64,000 nucleotides of DNA, taken from NCBI RefSeq assembly GCF_000208865.1, contig NC_018388.1, positions 1,798,001 to 1,862,000 on the forward strand, in the 5' to 3' direction. Shown piece after piece: positions 35,301-47,564 of the stretch (the stretch's first letter is position 1; each line of letters starts with the position of its first letter). Made by a program: the position numbers and the translations under genes. The DNA comes from Neospora caninum Liverpool. Taxonomy: Eukaryota > Apicomplexa > Conoidasida > Eucoccidiorida > Sarcocystidae. The notes under the pieces were generated by a model. It was not told the origin of the DNA. It saw only the letters and a list, made by a program, of their open reading frames with translations, and ran no database searches.

Positions 35301-38300
35301 TATGTGCGTCTCCAGTGCTCGCGTCTGGTTTTTGGGGGGGGGCGGGCTGTCTGACGGGAACACGAAGATGCATAGGAAGTGCAGAGACGGAACTGGGCTC
35401 TGAGGAAAGGTTCAACGGCGAAAGGGAGCGCGACGTAGGGGAACGACAGGCACAGCACGGCGTGGTTCGAGTACGTAAACTGCTTACTCCCGGTTTTGTA
35501 CGCAACTGCAAATAGGCCAGACGCACACAAGACACACAAGAGGGAAAGGAGACAGGGGGCTGCGGTTGGGAAGCGGGAGGCTCTTGAGCAAGAAGAGAGC
35601 GCGGTCCTTCGAGATGCGTTCGTGTCGCGTGCAGGTCAACGGTCTGGTCTCCCGCAATCTGGCCGAATTGCGCACGCAATTTTCCTTGTGGGTAAGTGTT
35701 CCTGAAACGAGAGGAAGATGAGAGAGGCGAGAGACCAATTGCGAGCGGCCGTCGTTGACGGTGGAAAAAGCGAGAAACCAGGCAGCCGGAGGAGAGAGCC
35801 CCAGTGGAAAACACACGGGAGAAGGCCAGTGTTGCGAAGGCTGCCGCGAAGTGCAGAACCTACGGTATTCCCCATCTGGTGTCGAGGCTCGGGCGCTGCG
35901 AGTTCACACGCATGAAGGACGGAGAGCGGTAGAGCCACGGGGGTACGTGGATGACTATGTTAAGGCACGGGGTCTGCGTTTCTGTTCTTTGTCCCTCCTG
36001 TCTTCTCTTTAGGTCCTCAGTGGGGCGCCGATCATGCTGGCCGGTGACATCACGAAAGTGTCGCAGAATGTTGTTGGTGAGCGTTTCCTCCGTTCGAATA
36101 AAAGCACTGGATGCAGTGCATTTCACGGAACACAGTTTGGAAGGAAGGGCGAGGTCTCAGCGGCGTGCCGAAATTCGCACCAGAAAGATTGACAAGAGTG
36201 TTCACTTCGATCCTCCTGCCAGTGTTCAGGGGGTCCACGTAGAGACGTTTCACTGTCGACTGGTGAGTTTTCTAGGTCCAGTGCATTCCTCTGTGTACGT
36301 ACAGCCCGACAGTCCCCATGTAGTCTAAAGCTTGCTTTCCACACATTCTGGCGCGCTCTTTCTTCTTTTAACGAACACCCGTTCCGAGCATCACAGGGCT
36401 GCTCCGTGCTTTTCCGGGGTTTCCGCCGCGCCTGCGTCTCCTTTTCGAACAGGCGAAAGGGCCGTATGCGAGCCTCATTCTTCCGCGCGAGTTCCAACCT
36501 ATCATCATGTTTTCGTTGTGTAATCTGTGGCATCTCACATGCGACTCCGCAGATGTTTTGACGGAACGAGGCGCCACCGATGTCGCCGCAAACGTGGATG
36601 TGATGTGGGGTGAGTCGAGTGTCCAGACACCTCACGTAAAAAGGGGGGAAGCACCGCAAAGGCATAGAGTGATAGAGACAGTCGGCCCTTGAATGCTCCG
36701 GCATCCTCTCCAGTTAGCTTCTTCTCCACAGGCACCTGGTGGAACCGTCCTGTTTTGGTCTCCGTCCTCTCTTCCGCATTCGGTTTTCTCTCCCTCCGAT
36801 TCTTTCGTCGTCTCTCTCGCGAGCGTCTCTGTTGCTTTTTTTTCCTTGGAGAATGCACATTCGCTATCTCCAGATCCCTGCTTCGTGCATATCTTCTCCG
36901 GCAGCCACAGAACTCGAGATAGCCCATTCTTGTCGAGACCCCACACCGTCGTTCGTTAGGCCGTTGCTTGACTCGAAGGAGACGCTGGTGGCGCACGGCA
37001 CTCTCAGTTTGTCTCTGTCCCCGCGGTCGCCCCCCCTTTCTGGAGCCTCCATCTACGCCCCACATGAGCTGTGTTAGGACAGGAAAATTCAAAGTCCCAG
37101 TTTCGCAGGGGGCGCGTCGATGTGAGGGACGTTGCGCCCCGTGCCGATGCGCATTCCCGCGTCGTGCTGTCTCTCTGGGCTTTTCAGGACACCGAATACT
37201 TGGAGAAGGCTCCACCCACGCATGGATGTCTTCGCTCTTTGGTCCTAAATTTGCCATCGGTATCTCGAACTGGAGCGACGAACCAGTCACTCAAAAACTC
37301 GACTGGGAAAGTTTCAAGGAGTGGCTTGGTATCGTGCGCGACTTTCCCCACGAAATCAAGGATATCTGGAGGCACGAGGCTCTCGGGCTTCTGGGGCCAA
37401 ATGCATCCCCTCTGCAGTTTGAATTGGGGCCTCACGACACAGTCCTTCTCATGGCGACGCTGATAGAGAAGTAAGTCCCCGTTCACGTATCCCTGGATGC
37501 CGTGAACGCATCCAGTGCGCCTCCACGTGCGCGCAAGCCCATCGCTGTGTCGTGTCTTCTTCCTCGGACACAGGGTGGAAAGGGAGGCAAACGGGAGAAA
37601 GGTTCTTCGCGCTTCCGTGGACTCCGACGTGCCCATGTGGGCATACCTGAAGTGCGGCGATTCGTTGGTGTTCACTGTCTCCCCCTGCTTGTCACTTTTC
37701 TTCTTCTCTGAGATTCCCTTGTGAACCGAATGACACTCTCACCCCGCGTTCGGCGTTCTCGACCTGCCACGGAGAGAGTCCGCGGACACGCACGGGCGGG
37801 GCCGCATGGGGCACTGTGAGGAAACGCCGGTGGAAGGGGATGGCGCGCCGATGCTGAGGCGTGTGAAAGTCTCGCGTTTGCTTCGGCAGTCACGCCGCTC
37901 TCGTCGAGGCAGGAAACCTACTCGGCAATTCGGGCCGGGCTCTCCGAGTGCATGCCGAGCAGTTGTGGCGTCCAAAGAAAGAAGGCCCCCGTTTGAAAAC
38001 GCGTGTCTCGTAGCAAGAAGGCTGTGTCTCTCCCCTGTATCAGTTCTCGTTCCATGCTCCCAGTCGTTTTCCCGCATTTTGTGCACGGGTCTCTGTCTTC
38101 TTAGCCTTGACTCTCTTTTCCCGCCTAGTTCCGTCCCTTTCTGTTTCACGCGCCTGTGTTTTCCTGGGCTCTCTTTGGCCGTTTCCCCTCCCTGCAGGCC
38201 GCAGCCTACTGAGGAGCACCTGCCAGCCCCGCAGATGGCTAGCGGTCTCCCCGTTATGCGGCGCTTGGGCTCCGGTATGTTTGGGTCTCCGTCTCGGTCT

Positions 38301-39047
38301 TTCGGGTCTCCGGTGGACGGCCCCGTACTCTTTCCTACGCCGGCATTTTCTTCGCGACCCGTTCTCCGAGGATCGGGTGCGGTGCGAATCTTCCGCATCG
38401 GATCGATTGTCGCGCCCCCCCCGCGTCCTCTTCGTGAGTCGCCTTTCGACCACTTTGTGAAAACCATGGACCAGCTGGCGACTCAGCTGGTTACCACGGT
38501 GATTCCGGATCTGGTGAAGGACGGGGACAAAAGCAAGAAGGAAGGGGAGAAGGAAGTGGAGAAGGACGGTGCGCGCGGCGATCAAGAACCAAGTGGCTCA
38601 GAGTCCGAAGACGCGTCCAGGGACAAGGAAGCCAGTCGGGGCCGAGGAGTGCTGCCGCCTGCCAAGACACCCGAGGAAGTCGCGAACGATGCCCCCAAGG
38701 CCCCACCGGTGGGAGCGCAGAACAACGCGGAGTCCGAGAAGACGCCCACGGCGAAGGCGGCCAAGGCCCGACCCGAGTTGCAAAAGGGACAGCAACGCGC
38801 GGCACCAGCGGGCGGCGCGAAGACGGAAGGCGGCTCAGCGTCCGGTGAACAACCCCAAGAGGAGGCGATGCAGAGCACCAGGCGCACCAGTTCGTGGCCG
38901 ATGTTCGTTGCTGGGCTCGTTGCCGCGGGGCTTCTCATTGCATTCGTCCTTGTCGGCCGAGCAGTCATGAAGACCTACACCACATCGAAGGCGGAACGCC
39001 CTGCGAGGATGCAACTCATGCAGTGCGACCGTCCGCATGCGAGCTGA
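32336..39047 (+). CDS. GH27 (melibiase) family membrane protein, probable pseudoenzyme
   Basis: Model: 32336-32672, 33068-33347, 33782-33839, 34037-34173, 34551-34570, 34849-35033, 35635-35691, 36013-36076, 36553-36609, 37188-37470, 38198-39047; about 775 residues, every phase consistent. The N-terminus has a hydrophobic segment after about residue 28 (CACLLGLVAFSTS), a signal sequence or anchor. Residues about 105-560 follow GH27: LIGWTSASWP, GYNSFVLDGCW, PERFPSGIKALVDFVHGKGL, EWGVDFVKVNAC, NLAELRTQFSLW, SGAPIMLAGD, and a C-terminal beta domain (FAIGISNWSDE). The tail is acidic/Pro-rich with one membrane segment near 725-746 (WPMFVAGLVAAGLLIAFVLV) and a short basic end, so type I topology is likely. 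The nucleophile Asp of K-x-D-x-C is Asn227 here, the second Asp of DDCW is Gly149, and the acid/base Asp region reads ERTPPTW. Probably a sugar-binding or structural role, not hydrolysis. Confidence 0.85.
32749..32776. repeat. (TA)n microsatellite
   Basis: About 12 TA units in the first intron of the GH27-like gene. Confidence 0.95.
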
Positions 39048-39142
39048 GAAGGAAATGGGTGGTCTGGGAGTCTTCCCGACACAGAATCGAACACGCGCAA
39101 AAAAAGAGGCATCCAGTGACGCAAGGGACTCAAACCCGGGCG

Positions 39143-39173
39143 CCCCCCCCCCCCCCACACACACACACACACA
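39143..39173. repeat. poly-C followed by (CA)n
   Basis: About 14 C residues run directly into about eight CA units. Confidence 0.95.
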
Positions 39174-40203
39174 AAGGCTGCAAGAAGAGCGTTTCAACAG
39201 TGCGCGAGGCTTTCAAGAACCCTTCCCGTGTTTCGTATCGCGTTCACTCCCCAGGGGTAGACACACCGCTCTTCGGTGAACTTTCTCGGGAGAAGTTTCA
39301 GAGGTTTCGAGAAGCGTTCGGCGCCTCTCGACACGGCTGCTCCCCGACTTGCACAGTGACTCATTCTCGTTCGTGGTGGCAACGAAAGCATCGAAACTTA
39401 CTTGCAGCCTCGGCGCGCTTCTGCTCAGGCAGGCACATGTCCTGAGTCTTTCAACACGAGTGGGAGGGGACCATTTTGCGGAGGAAGAGGCAGCCAAGCT
39501 GCCTCTTTGCGTAGAAATGTGAGACGGTGCTCTTTGTTGGAACGAGAGATGCCTAGATTGATGACGCCCCATACAACACGCGACGTAACTGAAACAAGTA
39601 GGAACGAATTTTTTTCAGCCCCTGCCGGCAGTCCGCCCGGAAAGAACACCCCGCGACGCCAAAAACGCAGGGATTTCGCCAAGGAGGGTTTCGCCAACAA
39701 AGGAGTGTTACCGTGGAAAAGAGCAGTAGATCCCCAGGGGGAAGAAGCAGGCCCGATAGACTGGGCGGTCTGTCTAGGAACCCGAGGCAGCCCAGCTGGA
39801 CCTTGTAGGAACGGACGGGCGGCAATGCAAAACCAAACTCGTGCGCAGCTCCGCACATGGGGGCTTTTTGCCTCGTGAGACGGTGTGGTGTGCAGCGCCT
39901 TTGTGAGGGAGATTCGTTTCTTCATCTACAACGGTTGCAAGAGGTGGTGTGAATCCGCATGCGGATAGCGCAGTCTTCCTTCGAGCGGCCGGGTGAAACA
40001 CCAGGCGAGAGGCTTCTCTTGTTCCGTAGCCCGTATCTTCGCTAAGGTATAAAAAGCCAACAACTCGGCCTTTGCAAATGTTTCCAGAGAAATGGGGCAC
40101 CACAGGGGAGCAACATCCACTCCGTCACCTGTTCGTGACCGTTCCTCTATTTCACCATCGGCCTCCCTCCTCTCATTTACATATGCAGAAACATAGAACT
40201 ACC

Positions 40204-40227
40204 TATATATATATATATATATATATA
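40204..40227. repeat. (TA)n microsatellite
   Basis: About 12 uninterrupted TA units. Confidence 0.95.
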
Positions 40228-41554
40228 CCTCTTCAGATGCATACTGCATGTCTGTGTCCCCCCGTTGCGCACCGAAGCCCGTGTCGCTCCGCGTGCTCCG
40301 TTGGACGGGAGATACGAATCGAGAACGGCATTACAAGTTATCCACGCCGGAGAATGGAACAAGGCTTCAACGGCTGTTTGGCTGTGTGGCCTATCTTGTC
40401 GACGCTCCTCAGTCGACTTCAACTACTGATAACTATTTGCGTCTTGCGCGTGAACGTGTGCCATCTTTTCGACTCTGAACTCTTTCGGCGTACACCTCGC
40501 TCTCCTTGTCGCGTCAGAGGAGAGAGGAACAGCCAGGGAAGGCTCGTAGCTGAAGGGGCCGAGTAGATGAGAGGCGGGGGGCACACAGAATAAAAAGCAG
40601 AAACGCGCAGATGTGTCGGCTAAAATAAGCTTGTGTTGGGTGCACTCACGTCTCAGTCTTTCGCGTCAGAGACGCCTCGGTCCTCTCCGCTTCGTTGTCT
40701 CTTGACGACACAGAGAAAGCATCGAGAGAACGCGCGCGCCTCCGGAGATGTCCGTAAATGAAAGAGCGCAGAAGAGCCGCGGAGGGGCTCTCGCCGCTTC
40801 TCACCCCCAACTGAGCGACAGAGAAGCCCGAGATAGAGTGCGGCGCCCCAGAGTTGGCGAAGTTTGGTGGAGATAGCCTGGGCATTTCGCGGGTTGCCGA
40901 TAAGGAAGCTCCGCACTGACAAAATGCATTTCAGAGCCTAGTTTGGAAACAAATGACACGACGGAAGTTTCCGTGACAAAAGCGAAACACGCTCCGGAAA
41001 CGACGCAGCGGAACCGACGCCTCGTGCATCGTTCACGTTAAAAAGGTTGAAATCCAAATCAACTGCAGCGCGCAGCCGTCGATCTCCTCTGTTACGTCCT
41101 CCCGGTGGCAAGATCGCGGTCCTTATCACTTTGGAGCTTGAAAACCTTTACACAATAAAAGCGGTGTCTCTCGCAATACCCTGTTGACCGAACCGATTCT
41201 CTCGGTGTTCTCGGGCCGAGCCTGACTCGGTCAGTGAGGCTACATTCTTTTCCCTGCTCTTTTCTTCGACTGCTCCTCACGTCAACCGCTTTGGAGTCGC
41301 CTACTGCATTTAAAGTTTCCACAAAACCTGTTCACAAGGCCGGAAATTCCCCCACGTTCGGCGCGTTCGCGCTCTCTTGGAGACGCGTCGTGCCTTGTTC
41401 TCCCCCCTCCCTTTTCTCCCGTTCTCGTCTTTTCTTCCTTCCCCCCCTCCCGTCCCTTGTGCTGGGGCGGGTGCTTGGCCCTTCTCGAGGCCGCGGAGGC
41501 TGCCGATTGACGTCCAACGGCGTGCGCGGCGACTACGCGCACAGCCTGTTCCAT

Positions 41555-43582
41555 TTACTGGGATTTGTTTCGCGCCTTGCGCCGTGATTCCTTCGCCGCG
41601 ATGAACGACCGGATTTGCTGCTCCACCGCGAGGGCCATGGGGCTCTGGCCTATGGGGACAGTCGCAGTCCCGCCGTAAAGCTTCGGCAAGCTGTCTGTTC
41701 CGATCAACTCCTGCAGGTGCGGCACGTACTCCTCCGGGCCACCCAAAGCCAGGACAGTCATGCTCGTCGGCGAAAAGCGTTTGAGCGGCTCCACGACAGT
41801 CTGGACTATAGAGGAGGAGTTGATGATGACAAAGTGGGAGGTTCTCTCGCCGAGGAGACTCTTCAAGTCGTCGATGCCGTGCGCAATCGCGCGCACCGTG
41901 CCCAGCCCGCCGTACCACATGAGGCTGGTCAGGTTCATCGACCCGCAGTCCATCACGATCTTGATGCGTGCGTCGCGTCGCCCGTCCAGCGTTCCGAAAA
42001 ACAAGCACCCCATGTACTTGATGAAGTCGACGATCTGGCCACTGGGCACCGCCTTGATGACGTCCAGGTTCATTTTGTCCAGCTGCAGAGCAAGGGAACA
42101 GGGAGAGACAGGCAGTGCGGGACTGGACGCCAAGACTGGAGACTGCCGTCGCAGGAAAGAAACCGGAAAAGGGACGTTAGGCCGCCTCGCAAACGCGCGT
42201 CGAGAAAACGGAGTGTCGCCTCAAAAGAGTCACTCCACGTCCAAATATATCCCCAGCATACCCGTGCAGATTCAAACGCGTGCATAGTTGCGTGAGGATG
42301 CATATTCATTCGCGGAAGTAGGAAAGAAGATAGGCGAACCGCAGCATGTTTCCCCGCATACGGGGACTGCCACGGACACCCGCACGGACGGAGTCGCGGC
42401 CAAACATGCACACACATCGCGACACACGATTTCCTAAAGCGTTTGTGTGTCCCCGCGTTCGCCTGTCCCGTGTCGCTCGAGAAAAACTCCTGGGGGCTGA
42501 GGAGAGATTTCCGTAGAAACTTCGTGCGAGATTCAGAGCATCACGCTGGAAGAACACCCAGAAATGAAGACAGGGAACGCAGTGTGCGAGGTGCTGTGAA
42601 AGAGCACGCGGATACCCCAAAACGGAAGGGGTTCGGACCCCCCGCGACGTCTCTCATCACGCGCGAGAAACAAAGAGCCGAAGAACGCGAGAGAGCGACG
42701 GGGGACTTGCGACAGAAGAGCCGCGCCTCAATGTATCCGGAGGAATAGAGAGGCCATTCTGTGGATTTTGGCACATTTCCTGTACACGTGCACCCCTGTC
42801 CTGTTAGACTTTTTCCTGTCTGTGACCCTCTTTCCGCGTTCTTTCCTGAAGGCTCGCGGACAAAGGCGGCCCGAAACGAAAAGCTCGCCCGGCGAAAAGC
42901 CGCAGTTTACCGCTCGATTCGCCCAAAGTTCTTGTTGGGACCAAATGTGCACAGAGAGCGAGAAAAAAGAATGCGAGAGGCAGATTGGAGGAGAAAGGTG
43001 AGGGACGAGGAGGAAAGAAACCGCAAGCAGAGGCCGGAGATCGCGGCGAAAATCCAGGGGGGAAACGAGAGACGTTTTCAAGGGACGACAGGAGTGTATG
43101 AAGAAGCGGTAAAGCGAGAAGATCAAAGAGGCGCATCCAACGGGACATGCGGCGCCTGGGGCACACATACTTGTGCCGTGCGCGCGCGCGTCAACGGTCT
43201 CGCTTACCTGAATGAAGACGACGTAGCTCCCGTCCTTGTCAGGGAGGTAGAAGGTGAAAGGAACGGCACTGGCGAGTTTCCAGAAGTCGTGCGGCGGATT
43301 CTTCGCGATCTTGTAGACCTCACGATTGACCGAACTGAGGTCAGGTCGGGGCGGCAGCGAGTATCTGAGGTCCCGTTGCATTTTCGCAGTTCCTCTGGGA
43401 CCGAAAGCCACGGCCCACGATTCCGCCGTCGCCTGGCTTGGCTCCACGGTCCCAAAAGCTTCCTGGGCACTTTGTTCTCCATTTGCCGCGGCCGTCTCCG
43501 CGGCGCTCCCCGCGCATATCGAGAACACGGCCAGGGCGGTCAAGAGGAGGCGAAGCCTCAGGCGGGGGGTTTGCCTCGTCAT
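41555..43582 (-). CDS. CRAL-TRIO (Sec14-like) protein with signal peptide, two exons
   Basis: Model: 43582-43208 and 42082-41555, 300 residues, intron in phase 0 (ATTCAG|GTAAGC to CTGCAG|CTG). The N-terminus has basic residues followed by LLLTALAVFSICAGSAAE, a classic signal peptide. The lipid-binding core follows: FTFYLPDKDGSYVVF, then across the junction FIQLDKMNLDVIK, IKIVMDCGSMNLTSLMW, HFVIINSSSIVQTVVEPLKRF and a C-terminal LPKLYGG, the usual order of the CRAL-TRIO fold, where the segment IxxxDxxGxxL and the LPxxYGG end are typical. Such proteins carry phosphatidylinositol, phosphatidylcholine or other hydrophobic ligands between membranes, normally in the cytosol. The CRAL-TRIO-N helical part is short. 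The 5' end faces the proteasome gene about 3 kb away. Confidence 0.85.
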
Positions 43583-46500
43583 TTTGGAGAGGCAAAGGAG
43601 AAAAACGAAAGACTACGAGAGCAGAAGGACCGTCAGCGCCGCTGTCTCAGCGCTGACGCAACACAGACAGCACAAAGCACAAACGCCGGTGTCCGGCGCG
43701 TGAGGGGCGAGAAGATAAAAAAAGGTGTAGGGCGGGGTCTCACGGGCAAACAGGCGAGGAAGACCGCGAAAAAACTGGAACGCGGGAAGCACTTCTCATG
43801 CTCCTCGCTCGTGAGTGCCCGGATCCTTGCTGGCGTTAACGAAAAAATGGGGAAAATCTTGGGGCAGAAACGACTCGCCTCTGAGCGAACTCGCCGCCGG
43901 GTCCGCGTCTCCGACCGCCTCTCTCCGTGTCGATGCCCCAGCAGCGAAATGGGAGCGCGCGAGAGAGAGTCTCTGGCCGCATTCCTGCTATCTTTGAATC
44001 TCGAAGGAGCTGGTGAAGGCTGCTCTCCCGCACTTGAGTCGGTTTTGCACCAGTCGACTAAAAGATGTCCTTTCTCTCGGCCTGCGATTATACGAAATTC
44101 GCCTCAAAACGAACGGGACAACTCGAGAACCAGAGCGCTGCGGAACGGCTCGAGACTAGGGGGGGCTTTTTTGATTGCACGTACGCCTCGCCCCGCTGTA
44201 AGGCTTCCCGGCATTTTTTAGCCGGCGCTCTTCGCGAGTTCCCAGTTTTTTTTCCTAGGTCTCACAGCGGAAAATGAAGTGGGGGCGCGAAAGACCAGAG
44301 CGTTCCGGCGCTTCCTGCTGGGAAAAACGGAAAACCCCCCCATTGCACGCTGCTCGGTCTGTCGGCGGGCGCTCCAGCCACATTTCTCGCCCGATGTGAA
44401 AGGATTTTGGAGCTACCCCCTTTCTGGGTACGGCGCGTGTGCGTTTCCATTGCGAACGGTTTTTGTTGGCAGGGTAGAGGTTTCCAGAGGGGAATAAGGC
44501 GTTTCAAGGGGATTCAGGAGCTATCTTCTTCTCTGGATGAGGGAAGAGCCTGAAAAGGGAGCGGGAAAAAAGAGGCCGTCCGCCTCGTGCTCTGCCTGCT
44601 CCGCGGCACTAGCACCGAGCCCACAAAGGGCCGCGAAAAACAAAAGTACGCAAATTTCCCAGCAGCACTGCAATTCGTCTTTGCTTGTGTAGAGATTCGG
44701 CAGTGTCCTTGCTAAGAAAAAACGCGAAAAGGGTGTGAACAGCCAAGACACGAGACATCTCCAACCCTCTCGCCAAAAGCCCGAGGCGTTCGAGGGGTCT
44801 CGACGGGTCGGGCCTGTTGTCTCTCCAAACGCACCGCGTGCGTTTTTGTCGGAACGCGCTTCGCGAAGCCGAGGCTGCGTGTTGTGAAATAGACGTCTCG
44901 TGTTTACTAGAGAACTGCGAGTGCAAGCACATATCGAAACACAGACGCACGTCTTTTGCTCGCCAATCGCGGCTTTCAATCACAACGCGGAACAACCGTA
45001 GCACTCGCCCATAGGCTGCCAGCCAGGACAGGGTTAAGCCACGATGACACACAACAGACTCAGTACGGCCCGTAGCACACTTGACGGCACGAACCTCTGG
45101 TTCTTCTCTTCTCCGAGAACCTGACGGCAGGCGCTCGTCCGTCTCCGTTCTGGGAAGAAACGGCGGAAGTGGGATACGGGTGTGGAGCGACAACACAAGT
45201 GAGCGGACGCAGCGGTTGATTCGGCTGAGAGGCCTTGAGAGACTGGACGACGCCACCACAACTACGCGTCGGCTTATATGCGGGTCACACAGTCTTGCGC
45301 AAGAGAAAGGTCACCAGACGGTGGTGTCATGTGTGTTGCGTGGCGAAGATTTCTGCTTTTCGGGAGAGGAAAAGAAGGCGAGTCTCGAGAGGCTTAAAAA
45401 AACGCAAACAAGAGAGGGGGAGCGTCTGCTAGCAGCCTTGAAGAAACGGGAGGTCGGGCAAAGATAGAGGACGCTGCACGTGTGTGTGTCCACATGTTTA
45501 GCTTCATTTGTTGCCAGTTTCTGTCCAGCAAAAGTCCATTCCTCGCCCTTTTTTTCTGTCTTCCGCCAACTCGTTGCTACCCCGAAGTTGGCCGTGTCGG
45601 TTCGCTGTCCCCCTGGATGTTCACACAGAGGCGTCTCATCGTTTTGGATGCAGAGAGAAACGGAACAGTCTTGCGGCTTCTAGGTGGCTATCCACGGTCT
45701 TCTGTTCCCTCTGTTTCCCGGCCTGTGCTTCATTCTTCCGCGTCTTCTCGGCACTGTTCCCTCGGGTTCTGCTCTCTGCCCAGACTTGCGAAGAGCCAGG
45801 CAGGGAGAAGAGAGGCGCCAGCAGGCAGCCTAGCGACTAGAGCAGTGTGCAGCAGTTTCGCGCCGTCGTTACACAAGAAACGCCTCTTTTTTTGTTATTC
45901 TCTTCCTTTCCGTGCGTCTTGCGCCCCACCTATTTTCTGTGCGGACCTTAGAACTGAAGAGCGATTCAGCGGTTGCGGCAAAGCAGACAAAGCGTCGCAC
46001 CCTCCGCTTTTGGCCTCTCGTGGAAGATTCGACGGTCTTCACAGCGATTTCCCTTTTTAAGGAAAACAACGGAATCGTATTTATCCTGTCTCACCGTGCA
46101 AAACGATTCCTCCACCTTCCTGCCTATCCAATCTGGACCAACACACGCGCCTTCGCTTTCCTGTCTTCTGGCGGGGCGGGAGTACCCGACACCGGTTTTG
46201 TAAATGTTTAAGCGTGTGTGCTGTCTTGCGTACACACGCCATACCTTTTCACATTTGTATTTTTATTGCCGTACAAAGTGTGCACTTCATTCTTAGGGAA
46301 AAAGAAAATCCCCCGTGTCTCTCACCCCCTGGTCGCTCTGCCGGCCGGTCCGCTGAGGGGTGATGTTTTCTGGGCAACGAAAGTCGCCTGTCCGTCGTCC
46401 AGGGGTATCTCTCTCCTTCCCCCCACTCCTAAGCGCCGCAACCTGTGCGTCTTCTCCGCGGTTCGCTTCTCACTTTCTCGTTCTCTCGTGTCGGGTGTCT

Positions 46501-46606
46501 CGTCCACTCATCCAAAAAAGCACACACTCGCCCGCAACTGCACGTCAAAACTGCCCCGTTTCTCCGCAGCGCTGAGGTCTTTTTCGAGTCTGAAAAACCC
46601 AGGAAA
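43583..46606. other. 3 kb divergent intergenic region, no gene recognised
   Basis: Separates the CRAL-TRIO start (minus) and the proteasome beta-2 start (plus), so it should hold both promoters. A minus-strand frame at about 44609-44770 begins with a hydrophobic MSRVLAVHTLFAFFL stretch, but it is short and overlaps another open frame; I do not call it a gene. Confidence 0.5.
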
Positions 46607-47564
46607 ATGGAGACCGTGATCGGCATCCGGGGGCGCACCTTCGCTCTGGTCGCATGTGACCGGTACGCGAATTCGAGCATTCTTCGCATGAAGGACGACG
46701 AAGACAAACTGATGTTGGTTGACGACAACAAGGTGATGGGCTTGGCGGGCCAGATCGGGGACCGCCTCCAGTTCGGCGACTACATCCAGAAAAACATTCA
46801 CCTCTACCGATTTCGAAACAACAAGAAGCTGAGTTGCGCGGCAACCGCCAGCTTCACGCGCCAGCAACTCGCCTACTACCTGCGGCGAAGCCCGTACCAC
46901 GTCGACGTCATGCTCGCAGGCTACGACGAGGTAGGCGGCAGAGCGAATCCTCGCACCAGCGAAGGATAGGCATCACGACTTTAGATTGGCACAGGATGTC
47001 GCAACCACGAACTGAGGGGTCAGTGGTACAGGGTGAGCTCGCCAACAGAGCTAAAACGAGAGGAACGGAACGGGGAATACGAGGCGTCCAGGCGGCACGG
47101 AGGATCCCTCTGGGTATCTCGTCGTTGCGCAGAAATTCCTTCTCCTCTCCTGGCCGCTCCGCTGTTTTTCGTCCCGACGCTCCGCTCTCTCCCGCTCTGT
47201 GTGCTTCCCTGTATGGGGGTGTGGACTTGTTGTGTCGAAGGTGTCTGTCTGTCCCGTGTACCCGTTTCCCACTTTTCTCCCGGTTTCCACGTGGGTTTCT
47301 GTCCCTGTTCAGATGGGGCCGCACCTGTACTGGATGGACTACCTGGCCTCGATGGCGTCGGTGAACAAGGGAGCGCACGGCTACGCGGCCTACTTTTTGG
47401 GTGGTCTCTTGGACCGATACTACCATCCGGAGTTGACGGAAGAAGAGGCGCTGAAAATCATCGAAATGTGCAAGAAAGAGCTTATGACGCGATTCGTCAT
47501 TTCCCAAGCGTCGTTCCGAGTTAAAATTGCAACCAAGGACGGAATCCGAACCCTCGATATCTAA
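46607..47564 (+). CDS. PSMB2: proteasome subunit beta type-2 (beta-4), two exons
   Basis: Model: 46607-46930 and 47313-47564, 191 residues; ATG in an AAAATGG context, donor GAG|GTAGGC, acceptor TTCAG|ATG, phase 0, TAA stop. The protein is the beta-2/Pre1-type subunit of the 20S core: METVIGIRGRTFALVACDRY at the N-terminus, the DKLMLVDDNKVMGLAGQIGD block, a YLRRSPYHVDVMLAGYDE turn, then GPHLYWMDYLASM and GAHGYAAYFLGGLLDRYY, ending FRVKIATKDGIRTLDI. The length is close to the usual 195-205. There is no catalytic N-terminal Thr or propeptide, as expected for this non-catalytic beta subunit. It assembles in the two inner rings of the proteasome in cytosol and nucleus. This is the clearest assignment in the window. 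Confidence 0.97.

Larger units (their letters stand above)
39048..41554. other. intergenic between convergent genes, no gene recognised
   Basis: Lies between the 3' ends of the GH27-like gene (plus) and the CRAL-TRIO gene (minus). It contains a C-run/CA repeat at 39143-39173 and a TA repeat at 40204-40227. Open frames are short and overlap on both strands; none has recognisable motifs. Confidence 0.55.

Noticed and set aside
37471..38197. Long plus-strand open frame between GH27 exons 10 and 11
   Set aside because: It is the intron: a clear GTAAGT donor and CCTGCAG acceptor join the flanking exons in phase, and the intervening peptide is Arg/Ser-rich with no GH27 similarity.
44521..45259. 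Overlapping minus frames with signal-peptide-like starts
   Set aside because: Two frames overlap, both are short, and the longer one has no ATG at its 5' end; no splice signals link them to other exons.
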